Below, piece after piece: positions 13,201 through 25,300 of a DNA stretch of 64,000 nucleotides. Position 1 is the first letter of the stretch. Each line of letters opens with the position of its first letter. The DNA is taken from positions 3,933,001-3,997,000 of the forward strand of contig NC_051094.1 in NCBI RefSeq assembly GCF_901709675.1, read 5' to 3'. Both the position numbers and the translations under genes were made by a program. The DNA comes from Syngnathus acus. Lineage: Eukaryota; Chordata; Actinopteri; Syngnathiformes; Syngnathidae. A model generated the notes under the pieces. That model did not search any database. It saw nothing but the letters and a program-made list of their open reading frames with translations, and was not told the DNA's origin.

Positions 13201-14122
13201 AGTGTAGTCAGCTTTGTCTTTTTTTTCCCCCTCATACATGTTAAGAAACCAGTTTTTCGACACTTTTTTGGAACACTTGTGTTTGCCCTATTTTCATGCT
13301 CATTTTCCAGACCATTCCATAATTTCACCCCACAAACCCCTGAGTGACAAAAGTTTGTCTGGGATTATAAAAAGTGCGTTTGTATGCTCCTTGTTATTTT
13401 TCCTATTGCTTGACTTATTTGGTGTTACCCCGTATTTCCACACAGTAGTTCAGATATGGCAATCTGTAGGTATCTGGAGTCCGGACTGCTTCTTGCTTTC
13501 CTCAGAATTGCAATAACCTTTGACATTTTTGTTTGTACATGATTAATTAATGTGTGATTTCCAGCAGCTTTTTATTGTCAACAGTCACGCCCAGGAATTT
13601 TCTTTCAGAAACTCTTTTTCATACCATTGTCAATTTTCACTTTCAAACGAGGCTTCGATTTATACCTGACAAATAATTTTGTTGGCAGTTTGGTTTTACA
13701 TTAAACCACGTATTCATTTCTGTGGTGATTGTTGGTTTCCATAAGCTGCTGTAAATTGTCCCCAGCGCAATAGATGTTTGTATCATCATCATTTCATGAT
13801 GTTGGATACACAAGTCGTTGAAGAGGACCAAGGGCAGAGGTTGTTCACCTGTTATGGGATACATGATCTCCAGACGTTTTACAAATTGCTGCCTGTTGCT
13901 TAAGTAGCTCCTCAGCCAGTCCAGACCAACTACTCTGATGCCGTGATTTACTGGGTCAAATGCTTTTGGTTGATGAAAATCCCAATAACTTGTTTTTTGA
14001 TCATCTGATGTTCTCTATTAAGATCCATTAGTGTCCTTCCGGAATCCATATTGACTGTCAGCTAAAAGCTTTTTTTTTTTTTTCTTCAATCTCGTTTTCT
14101 CGTTTTTCTGTGAACAGTTTTT

Positions 14123-14172
<50 letters not shown>

Positions 14173-17100
14173 AGTTTTATCACACACACACACACATATA
14201 TATGCAATATCCGCATTTTTGTGTCAGATGCTGGTTGAGGTCTGATCCCCTCAGCCGTCTACCCTGTTTCAGTAGCTCCAATTTGTGTTTGCAAACCGCA
14301 CTGTTATTGCTGCTTTGGTTTTAATATTTCTCGATGGTCCCCCTGTCTAACTCAATTCCTTTTGAGCTGAGAAAGCTCAACGGAGCTCAACGGATGACGC
14401 GTCCTCCTCACTCGGCTCCTCTTGACGATGTCGTTCATTCTGGCACAGGTTACATCAAGGCTCTGATGAAAGCATCCTCTCTGTGGTTGGGCGCCAATGT
14501 CACCATCAGTGACGAAGGCAGCACGTGGGCTGACGGAGCCGCGTTCACTTACGTCCACTCGACTTCAGGTCTGTCGGAGACGGTTGTCTGCTGCCATTTG
14601 GAGGAACGGAGGAGCACTGAGATCTTCTCTCCCGCCCCCCAGGTACCGCCGATGGAAATTGTCTTTCCTTCCTCACTGGCAACGGCAACTGGGAGTACGA
14701 CTCGTGCAACAAGGAGAAGAGAGGTTACGTCTGCAAGAAAAGAGGAAATGGTAAGTGAGAGGCAACGCCCCACCGACTGTCATCGCCCCTTGACGTCTGT
14801 CTGTGCCTTGATGTCTCTGTTCCTTTCCTCTTGCAGTAAAGCCTACGCCAGTTCCTGACTGTAAGTCGCCTTCGACTGCGTGGAAAACCATGACCCTGGA
14901 GTCACACCATGCCAACCAACAAATTCTGTGCTTTTTCGTTTTTATGAAGTACTCAGCCACGTGTTGAATGTTTTTTGCATCGTTTTACCTTGTACAGCGG
15001 CACTTTGGTTGTTTCTCAAGCGCGAAGATGAATGTTCCGGAATCCTTTCAAAATGTAAACGTCTCTGATGCCATTGGGCTAAGCTAACCAAGTCGAGTCC
15101 CGGATCTTCCAATTTGCCCGAGAAAATGTAGATTTGGCCAACCGTGACCCGCAAATTGCCCTTTGCTCAAAATGGTGGACTGAAGGGCAAAAACAGGAGC
15201 GTGCTCTGATCTGTTCCCCAAATTGTGCCCTCAGCCACCAAGTGTGCTCCCGGGTGGCTCGACCACGGCACCAACTGCTACAAGAAGGTGGAGGAGCCCA
15301 ACGGTTGGCTGGGGGCCTGGCACCACTGCGTCCGGATGGGCGGCGACCTGCTCTCCATCACCTCCTCGGCCGAGGAGGACTTTGCGAAGGGCACCATTGG
15401 CGAGGACACCCCCTTCTGGCTGGGACTCTCCAACCAGGTGAGACGGAAGCGCAAGCGGCCGTCGACTGCTGCGACAAGTGGGACTGTTGTTCTTTTTCCC
15501 CCCAGAAATGCGACAAGTTCTGGTGTCGCTTTGAAGGCGGGAGCCAGAAGCTGACCTGGTCCGATGGCGAGACAATGAATCACGCCAACTGGGCCTCAAA
15601 TCAACTCGAAAGGTAAGACGTAACAACTTTGCATGCTGTTGTCAGGCGGAGGAGCCAATTTTGAAAAGGGCCACTTGGGGAAAGGAAAAAAAAAACCACG
15701 GGAAAATAATTGCTTGTTTCTTTTCTCCCGACAGCGCCGACGTTGCATCCTGCGCCTACGTCAACCAAGGGGGAAGGGGTGAGCCCGGCCAGTGGCGGAC
15801 TGGCTCCTGTCTTTCCTCGTTGGCCTACATGTGCAAACGGCCGCTGAGTAAGCCTGCACGTTTGTAATCAGGTTGACTTTGAAAAGAGAAAAGCTCAAAC
15901 AGGTCCTTTTTTATGCAGACTGCCCGAAGTGTTCGCCCAAAAGTGGTCCTGCTGTAGTGACGAGTGAGTTGCAGCACACTTATTTGCACTTGAACATCTT
16001 GTCATGGTCATGTTTTTCTTTGTGGCCCCAGCCTCCGACTGCCACGACAACACCTTCCACTATGGCGATTATTGTTATCGTTACGAGACGACGCTTAAAA
16101 CCTTTGACATTGCTGAGAAGTTCTGTCTTTCCCGGGGAGGCCACCTGGCTAGCGTCCACTCCAAGAAAGAGGCCCAATTTGTGCATGGTGAGCACCAAGA
16201 GCAACCGCCGCAGTCGTCATTCGACTGAAGCTCTTTTTGCCCTGAAGCTCGTGTTCTCCTTCCTTTCCTCAAGATCACTCGCGGACCTCACAATCTGCTT
16301 TCGTGGGACTCAAGAAGACGACGGCCGACGACTACGAGTGGAGTGACGGAACAAGTTTTGTAAGTGAATTGCCTTTTAAAAAGTCATTTTTCAAAAGATG
16401 AGCTGGGAAAGTCCAAATTTGAGCAGGGTAAAAAAAAGTGGAGAAATGCCGCTCGAGGCTTCAACGATTGGATTGTTTTGGAGGGGAAATGGGTAAAACT
16501 TGGGCGCGAGTGAGCGATTGCCGAGGAAGGGCGTTCGGAAGCCGAGCAGACAGAGTCCAACACGCTCATGTCGTCCACAGAACTACAACGAATGGCAAGA
16601 TGATACCAAGGGCGACTGCGCGTTCCCAAATTCTGTTGGGGAGTTGAGTGCCAGCCCCTGCACAACGCAGCGGCCATTTGTCTGCAAAACAGGTGCAAAC
16701 GCCCCTCCCGAGCGCTGCTCCTGCACACATCAAGCATTTGCTCATATTTGCAAATCCCCCCCCCCTCCGCAGCCAAGCACGGAGGACCTCAACAGCTTCC
16801 ACCATCAATCGGCCAACTACGTAGGTGTCGTCGCGCACTGCAGCCGTCTTACCCCATCGGCACGCCGTCTTATGCTGTCTTGTGTCTGGATTGCAGGCTG
16901 GACTGACAAATGCGGCTGGTGGCTGGACGACCCCTCGGACGACTTCTGCTACCTGATGATCCGCCAGCCCACCAAGACCTGGCAGGAGGCGCAAGCCGAC
17001 TGCAAAGGCCGCCAAGGGAACCTGCTCAGCGTCGCCGACTTGCACGAGCAGGGCTTCGTACACGGTAGGAGGCCATGAATTCAAATATATTGGCCATAAA

Positions 17101-20100
17101 CAAGTGGATCCATTTTTATTTTCCAACATGAAACAAACAAGAAATAGAAGCTAAAGTAAATTGAAAAAGGCGTCATGTCTTCGTACGCGGTCTTCATACG
17201 GCCATGAATTTGCTAAGTCTTTGAGAAAAACCTTTTTTTCCTGCTACGCCTTCCTTTCCAACTCAAACCTGATAAACCCGAGCGAGATATGGCCAGCGTT
17301 GCTCGGTTGTTGTTGTTTTTTGTTGTTGTTTCACTCTCTGTTGCAGTATTGTTAGCGCTTTGTCACGGCTGTGCCGCACCCATCAGGTTGTAGTGCAGAG
17401 TCAAGTGTGAGTCGTTTTGGAATAATCTTGCATGTTCTCTTTGGGATCCAAAGGTATCGCCAAGATTCTGATGGGTGATGCCTCCCTGTGGTTGGGCGCC
17501 GACGCCTCCATCAAGCGTGACGGCGACAAGTGGACTGACGGATCCCCCTTCTCTTACCTCCGCTGGAGTGCAGGTCGGGCTGAGGCGGTTGTCAGCTGCA
17601 CTTTGGAGGAACGGATGAGCGCTCAGATCTTGTCTCCCTCCCTCCAGGTGTCGCTGAAGGGGGGAAATGTCTTTCCTTGCTCACTGGCAGCGGCGACTGG
17701 AAGCGCGACAAGTGCGACGAGAAGAGAGGCTACGTCTGCAAGAAAAGAGGTAAGTGAGATGTGACGCCCCGCGGGTGACCCGTCATCACGTGTCGACATC
17801 CACGTTCTGGTTCCCGCTTCTAGGAAAGACACATCAGCTGCCACTACATGACGGTAAGTTGCCTTCAACGTCTCTGTGAAAAAGACGGAGAGAAGTCAAG
17901 AGTTGTGCTCTCACAGGCTACAAGGAGGAACTTGTCTGCCAAGACGATTGGAAATTCCTTGAATGTCCCGAAGAAAAAGTCATCCGCATACGGTCGGCTT
18001 TCTATGGACGGAAGGATAGCGACGTCTGTCCCAGTGGCGGCGGATCACGCGGTAAGAATCCTCCAGTGGCATTGTTGTTTTTGGCTCGCTGTCCTGGAGC
18101 CGTTTCTGTCGCCATGTTTTCAGTGTTGGAGGTAGTAGTAACTCGTTCGTAACATATAATTCAATATCAATATGCATGGGCATTGATGCGTGAGCGATGG
18201 CACTAGAAAATGCCTTCCATATTTTGTTTCAAATTTTCATTGAATAAAAATAGAAAATGATGAAAAAGAGCTAAGCTGGGCGCTTTTTTTGGTTTCCTTT
18301 TTTTTCTTTAAAATACCCTGCGTCCTGTAACAAGTTGAAGTCAGTGTGTAAGTGTGCGAATAAAATGCGCGTGAAATGGTGGCGTGTTGTCACTTGCAGA
18401 TGACTGCAGGGTGGAAGGGGCTCTCTCTCACTTCAGAGGATTGTGTGACAACTATCAGATTTGCTCCATTTACCCTTGGGATACGGACTCCTGCCCTGGT
18501 ATCTCCAAATACCTCCACGTCGTCTACAGCTGTGAGAAGAAAGGTGGGCTTCACACCCTTACAGTTGCCGATGATGTGCCAAGGAAAGAATCCAACGGAT
18601 CCCCAGAAAGAGCGCCAGCTCGGCACGGGTGGGTATGAGTGCCCACTGATCATTCCTTCAACTTTCTTTCCTCAGTGTGTCTTGACGGTCTGGGCATCGC
18701 TGACGGGAGAATCCCAGACTCTTCCTTTACAGCCTCTGCCTCTGAGATCAATGCCGAACCTCACAAAGCGCGTCTGGGGGGCAGCGGTTGCTGGAAACCG
18801 TCCAAAATCCGTACGTTAAAAAAACCCAAAAAACCCCACAGCTCTCCGTCGTAGTTGCCGGTAGTTTGGTATCCTGAGCAATGGAATGCCTTCCGCCCTC
18901 AGTCGGCAGCTGGATCCAGGTGAACCTCGGTCAGAACTTCAAGGTGACAGGCATTGAGACCCAGAAGTGTACATACCAAGGGCAACGTTCCAGAGTATTT
19001 GCGATGCAGTTCAGTATTGACGGAGTGACTTGGTATCGCCACCCAAAGCAGGTGAGCGGTCGTCGACTCGTTTCGTCATCCTGGCTGTTGTCGTTCATTG
19101 CAAACGCGCGTGTTTTGTTTCCAGCCTTCTGTGGGGACGTATATTCTAAACAGGCCCGTGTTCGCCCAGTTCGTCCGCCTCCTGCCAAAGTTTAAGGGCC
19201 TACGCTTTGACGTCTTGGGGTGCACGTCTGACGACACCCCTCGCAGTGAGTACGACGTTTGGAGTGCAGTGAGAAACTAGCAAGAAACGGGCTTTGATTT
19301 TCCCTTCTGACCCACAGACATCTTATGCAACAGCACAGCCGCCGACCTCGGCCTCGACGGTTCAATGACGTGAGTCGGACTTGATAAGACGTTTCTTGCC
19401 GAAAAGCCTCCTCCTTACTAAACAAACTACTTCCGCAGGGTCCGGTGTCCACTGGGCTGCGCCGAAGCCGGCTATAAGGTCTACGGAACACGGATCTACG
19501 AACAGGTATGTTAATTACCGCACGACCTGCAAGCGGAGTTCTTCTATGTCTGAGACGTTCTGTGAGTGCAGGACTCCAACATCTGCGCGGCTGCTATTCA
19601 CTCGGGCATCATTGAGATTGGAGGAGATGTGACTTTGCTGAAGAGACTGCCACAGAAAGCCTACAACGGCTCCACCTGTAGCGGAATCGTCTCGAAAGTG
19701 TGCGTGCTCCGCTTTCACTGGCGAGTCCACTTAAAGATGCCCGGCTCATTCTCACTTTACTGTCTGCAGATATGTTAACGAATTGGCTCCGTTTCCGTCT
19801 TACACTTTTGCTGCCACGGGTGAGTAGACCGTCCAGAATAGAAAGCATTTCTTCACGTGACGCCATCTTGCACGCAGAGCCGAGATGCTTGGGACCTGAC
19901 TGGGAGGAGTTTGCGGACTTCTGCTACAAACGTTTTGATGATACGAAGAAGTGGTACGACGCTCAACACTTCTGCAGGAGTCTCGATGCCGAGCTGGTGT
20001 CTATCCTCTCCGAGGCTGAGCGGGATTGGCAGCACGACCTCGTGAAGCTTGGTGCGTGCGCGCTAAGCGTCGCTCACATCGGCTCGATATCTGCCATATC

Positions 20101-20475
20101 TGGAAAGCGAATGAGAGCTCTGTTGCCGTTTGTCCTCTGCAGCCCCTGGAAACACGACGTGGACCGGACTGAACGACCTGGTCAATCGCGGCAGATTCGT
20201 GTGGTCGGACCGCCAGAAGGTGACCTTCACAAACTGGGCTCCGGGAAAACCTGCCGGCCTGATGGAGAATTGCGTGGCCACCTTGAGCCAGGTAGGTGCA
20301 GAAAAGATTGACCCGCTCGCCGAAGACAAGTTTAGATTTAAAATCAATCTCATTTTGACTTTAGTCTGGCAAATGGAAGAAGATGTCCTGCATGGAATTA
20401 AACGGCTACGTGTGCAAGATGCCCACAGCGCGTTACACGCGGGATATAAAAGGCGCCAATGGAAGTTGCGAGTAA
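8543..20475 (+). CDS. Lectin gene B (complete): signal peptide, 6 CTLDs, SUEL, F5/8C, LCCL, CTLD
   Basis: Complete 37-exon gene, 4062 nt CDS, 1353 aa. Exons: 8543-8603, 10922-11124, 11190-11296, 11420-11532, 11602-11655, 11734-11889, 11976-12055, 12541-12655, 12731-12778, 12864-13031, 14449-14568, 14643-14750, 14837-14860, 15235-15437, 15506-15612, 15735-15847, 15919-15963, 16032-16187, 16274-16359, 16581-16692, 16773-16820, 16897-17064, 17454-17573, 17648-17749, 17824-17853, 17917-18051, 18400-18543, 18676-18810, 18903-19051, 19125-19245, 19318-19369, 19439-19505, 19572-19699, 19770-19819, 19878-20051, 20143-20291, 20365-20475. Approximate residues: signal peptide 1-20, CTLD1 21-161, CTLD2 180-297, CTLD3 313-445, CTLD4 453-594, CTLD5 609-727, CTLD6 743-873, SUEL 883-976, discoidin 976-1111, LCCL 1111-1210, CTLD7 1210-1353. 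Short linker exons separate the domains. No membrane segment follows CTLD7, so secretion is inferred. CTLDs resemble the mannose receptor/PLA2R family. Ligand unknown. Confidence 0.88.
9267..9677. repeat. 206-bp tandem duplication in intron 1
   Basis: Two adjacent near-identical units beginning ACACTTAGATGAGTTGCACC, the second at 9473. The same pair is found in gene C intron 1 (about 24368-24771), where the second unit has a short deletion. The duplication therefore predates the duplication of the genes. Confidence 0.9.
10168..10240. repeat. (TGAT)n microsatellite, gene B intron 1
   Basis: About 18 perfect TGAT units. The counterpart in gene C intron 1 (25258-25316) is shorter and has one TGGT variant. 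Confidence 0.95.
12222..12413. repeat. 97-bp tandem duplication in CTLD2 intron
   Basis: GGGTTAGTTGCTTTGTGCA and GGGTTGCCAGGGCGGGCACA occur twice, about 97 bp apart, between exons 7 and 8 of gene B. The same arrangement is at about 27295-27482 in gene C. Confidence 0.85.
13640..14070 (-). mobile_element. Decayed LINE reverse-transcriptase fragment (gene B intron 10)
   Basis: Minus-strand translation gives pieces typical of non-LTR reverse transcriptases: KAFDPVNHGIRVVGLDW, LRSYLSNRQQFV and PLPLVLFNDLCIQHHEM, in several frames. Catalytic residues are degraded. It resembles CR1/L2/Rex-type elements; the exact family is not determined. A copy lies at about 28695-29165 in gene C. Confidence 0.65.
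14129..14168. repeat. (TA)n microsatellite, gene B intron 10
   Basis: About 20 TA units followed by a short CA run. The matching place in gene C (near 29235) has only a few TA units. Confidence 0.9.
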
Positions 20476-23400
20476 TCATATGAATGCAATTGACCTTGCA
20501 TGATCATTCTGCTTGGTTTACCATGCATTTTGATTGACTGATTGATTTACCATGCATTCTTATGATTGATTTACCATGCATTAATCGTCTTGTTAGTTAC
20601 CATGTGTTATTATTCTGTTTAAGTTACCATGCATTCTTCTTCTTCTTGACTTAACGTGATATTATGATTTACCATGTGTTATTATTCTGTTTAAGTTACC
20701 ATGCATTCGTCTTCTTCTTCTTGACTTAACGTGATATTATGATTTACCATGCATTATTATTATTTTGTTCAATTTACCATGCATTATTATGATTGATGAA
20801 CCATGCATTAGTCTTTTTGTTAGATTTACCATGTGTTATTATTCTGTTTAAGTTACCATGCATTTTTCTTTTTGACTTAACATGTGATATTATGATTTAC
20901 CATGCATTATTATTATTTTGTTCAATTTACCATGCATTATTATGATTGATTAACCATGCATTCTTCTTCTTCTTGACTTAACATGTGATATTATTATTTT
21001 GTTCAATTTACCATGTTATTATTCTCTTAGATTTACCATGCATTTTCCTAATTGATTTATACTTCATTTACTTCTTGTTAAATTCACCATGCATTATTAT
21101 TCCATCTGTTGTTTTACCATGTTTAATTGACCCCAAAAAAACCAATAAAATAATAAAGACAATTGGTGTCACCTGTTAACTCATTGAATAGTTTACTGAT
21201 TTGGACAGGGCAATTTTATAATCTGGTCAATTAGATCATACTTTATTACTCCTGATGTACGAGTATTAGTCAGACCTCCTCATGATGCCATTTTGGTGCA
21301 TTTTTGCATGGCTCTTTGTAACAATTTGGAAAAAAAGATGTACTCTATTGCTATCCACGTCATGAAATCCATCCATTGTCCTGAAGTGCTTATCCTCACG
21401 AGGGTCGCGGCTAGCCTATTCCAGCTGGGGGCACATCCTGAACTGAGAGCCAGGCAGTGGCAGGACCCACATCATTCCCATCACCCCCCTTCCAAAAAAA
21501 AAGAAAACAAGTAGGAGCGGTCAATCGGCCTACCATGAATGTTTTTGAAACGTGGGAGGAAACCTACGCATGCAAACATGCAAACCCCACACGAGATGGC
21601 ACTAAAGCCTGCGCCTAACGTACTGCACAAATCAAGCATTAGATATCAAAATTCTACCACACTAGTGTCATGTAAAAAACAAAAAGTCACAAGATGACAA
21701 CCATGGAAACAAATTGATGGCATCGTGACCCCTGACTGTTTCATGCAAAGATGTGCACTGCACTTTTTAAGCACTGAACCGAACTGACCCAAATTGCAAA
21801 TAGGCTACATAAAATACATCTTTTTTTTTTTCCCTGCTCACTGTGGTACCTCTTTTTTTTTTTTTTTTTTATGCTTTTGAAAGCTTTTGATTGTACAGAC
21901 CATTAGTGGTGGTAATGCTAGGATTGGACAAACCTTCACACATCATAATACAAGGGAAGCAAACTAACTCAAAACATACATTTAGCATACGCTAGCAGAA
22001 ATAACAAATGGTCCCATCATAAAGATCTAATTGCAGGCAAACAATACTATAAATATCATAAGCACACAATATAGTATAAAAGAACGTTCTTTTTGACAGC
22101 CTCTGTGGTTGCCAATAAACAGTCCTTGAGTGTCAGATGACGACGGATCCTTAATGCAGTGGACTTGAGCCACTGACAGATGGCGACATTTTGCTTCTTT
22201 AAACATACTTACACATTTCCGACGCTCACCTGCTCTCGACTTTTTAACTTGCAACAAAACGGGAACACTTCTAAGAAATACAAAGAACACATCGATCTCT
22301 GCCCTTCTTGGTGCTTATTTTGGGCTGGATCTAGTTTCAAGGTAGAAGATTTCAAGCAACATATTTAGCTAAATTCCAGGAGCAATGCGGTGACGTCATC
22401 GCTAGAAATTAAATGTCTCATAGCTACAAAACCGTAGCAGCTCAAACGAACGTTTTTACGGCACAAACCAGCACAAACGAACGGTACCATTTTGGGTCCA
22501 TTTGCCAGTCAATGGGGGGAGGGTCGAAATTAAATTCAAGTAATAGCAAGCGCCGTGGCCGTTTGTGTGTCTGCGCCCTCTTGTTGAAAGGCTTATCGGT
22601 CCATCCGTGGATTTTGGTTCTCTGCTGTTGTTGTTGTTGAATAACGATCGTCCGCAAAAATGACACTGGGTCTTCATTGTGACCTGCAGTGAAAATGAAA
22701 GAGAATGTCACGTTTGTTTTCAAAATTTGCATTATTTATTGAGTACATTGTCAATAGAATTGCCACTCGGTTCCATTTCACTCAATTGCAGGTTTCTCTG
22801 CACGGGTGGCAAATAAGTCACCCCCTTCTCCTCAAATCGAGTCACTTTGCTACAAAGTAGGATGAGCTGGCCAGTCTACACCGAGTGTTTACAAGCAATG
22901 CCGAAAGGAAAAGGCACGTTCACAGAGGAGTTGAATCAAAGATTCAATAAAAAATATGATACTTTTAATGATCCTATTTATATTATAGATATTATGAATA
23001 AAAAGTATTCTACATATGTTTTGTGCTTTTGCATTCGAGGCCTGCGAGGCTCAATTGGAGACGCTTTCCCTTCATTTCTCCCAGATTCATTTGCTCATCG
23101 TCTCCTCGTTCATTTTCATTCAAAAGCACGTCCGCTAAATGTATTTTCTCATGTTCTCTGAAAATCAACACGAATTCTGAGAGGCGTGAATGGAAAAGCT
23201 TCTGTAGTCTTGTGTATACTTGAACATAAATTGAGTGACACCTCATTGAATTCCAACTTTCATACTTGGATTTAATTCTTTATATTTACTGTTAAAGTAA
23301 AGAGTTGGCTGATTTTCGCTGTTGTTCACGTCCAGAACATTTACAAAGTCACACAATCTAAAGGAATCAAAGAAGGCTGGTTTTTTTTTTTTTTTTTGGT

Positions 23401-23643
23401 CGGTCATACACACACGCGCGCGCACGCCACTCCCCACGTCGCTTGAGAGTGCTTTGAGATGACTACCTTCGAATGTGACGTGTTTGATGTGTGGGCGTGG
23501 CCTGCCTCTCGCTCGGTGCAGGGTGGACCAAACGTTCATTTTTCCTCTGTACTTGAATCCACTCGCAGTGAGGCGACTTATCATTTCTGTTCTCCCGACT
23601 AGAATCGTTACGACCCTCAGTGAGAGGGGGATTTTCCTCCAAC
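20476..23643. other. Spacer between lectin genes B and C
   Basis: Second copy of the A-B spacer. It contains the TTTACCATGCAT minisatellite (about 20510-21125), the retroelement tail (about 21360-21620) and the (TTG)n run near 22625, and lacks the roughly 590-bp segment of copy 1. No coding exon supported. Confidence 0.7.
20510..21125. repeat. TTTACCATGCAT minisatellite (copy 2)
   Basis: Same repeat as at 4745-5430 but shorter, with different internal unit numbers. It follows the gene B stop directly. Confidence 0.85.
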
Positions 23644-25256
23644 ATGTGGGAAGAACTAAAGCGTGTTCTTCTCCTGATTGGCATATATTGGGCATGTGCT
23701 TCAGGTAAGCAATTTGTATCTTTAGTCCATTGAAACAACAGTAAAGAGCTGGAATGTACTGTACTGTGAGTTAGCACGACTGCATCTGCTTCTATTCTAA
23801 CATTACGGTGCCTGAGATTTAAAAAAAAAAAAAAATCATTGCAATGTCACAAATATGGACGACAAAAACTTTGATGAACTTTGAAGAATCCTCATTATTC
23901 GGACACTTTGATGTAGTTGCTGTGTACGTCAATTCTCCCGGACCGGACCTTTCTAGTTATCGAGGCTTGCCTTTATCAGCATTTTCATCATTCATGTGGG
24001 AAGCTGTTGTGTCCGAACATCCGAGCAACTTGACTTTGAAATGACGAGCTAAAACCGTTGAGTCAAGTGTCTTTGCGTTGTCTTACGGCGGCAAACGAGC
24101 CCCGCTTGTGAATTTTAAGTGCGCACTGGCTGTCAGGATGACGTGTTGAAGTTGAGCATATAACTTCAAAATATTCCATCTAAAATTGCTCTTTTATTTT
24201 GAAAACCGAATGTGTTTATATGTGCTGTCGCGTTACTGGGCTTTTCCTTTCATCTCTTTTTTTCCGGGTTTACTTGTGTTTTTCCTTTGCTCTGTTTTGT
24301 TTTTGTTTTTTTTATTCCTAAAACATGGGCACGCTTGGAATTCAGGAGCGGCTGATTGGACTTTGTGACACTTAGATGAGTTGCACCGTTAGGGTTAAAG
24401 ACAGAGAATGTCAACAAGACACAAGAATAATAATAAATGATATATAATAATAGTGATAATACTAGTTTAATAATAATAAAAGTAATACATATAATAATAA
24501 TAAATAAGAATAATCATTTCTTACAGCCCTTTATACAATATATTATGCACATGTGTATATAGACAAGATAATAACACTTAGATGAGTTGCACTGTTAGGG
24601 TTAAAGACAGAGAATGTCAACAAGACACAAGAATAATAATAAATGATATATAATAATAGTGATAATACTAGTTTAATAATAATAAAAGTAATACATATAA
24701 TAATAATAAATAAGAATAATCATTTCTTACAGCCACAATATATTATGCACATGTGTATATAGACAAGATAATTCTTGGCGCCCCTATTATAAGAATATTT
24801 TCATGATTTATATGAGCTAATTATAATGAATACTAATCAATCATTATTAGTCATTATTATTAAGTTTCTTACAATCCTTGATAGAGTATTAGCAATAATT
24901 TCTTACAGCCCCTTTATACAATAGATATTTCTTAGCACCTCTGTTATAAAAAAAATCATGGTTATTATGATCTAAATCTAGATCATAATCATTGTTATAT
25001 TAATAATTATATTGTAATTATATTATCAATAATACACCTTCGTGTCTGGTCTGTTATCATCACACAAAAAAGTTGCAACACAGTTGTGCAGTTCATAATA
25101 TCGCTGTGCATCATCAAAATGTGTCGGCATATGTTTTCAAAGATTGCAAAATTGATTTTATGAGACTCTGATTTCAATGCGTGTTCATTTCTCCTAGTGA
25201 ATCGCAGAGCGCATCTGAATAATTGCATTTGCCCCCCAGAGTCCATGCTTATTAGG

Positions 25257-25300
<44 letters not shown>

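Larger units (their letters stand above)
1..15748 (+). repeat. Tandem duplication unit, copy 1
   Basis: Position 1 pairs with 15749 and the match continues almost unbroken through exons, introns and the A-B spacer. The unit runs from inside the CTLD4 third exon of gene A to the same exon of gene B. Offsets to copy 2 drift from 15748 to about 15037 because of indels: a roughly 590-bp deletion in copy 2, and length changes in AT-rich, TGAT and TA repeats. Confidence 0.9.
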
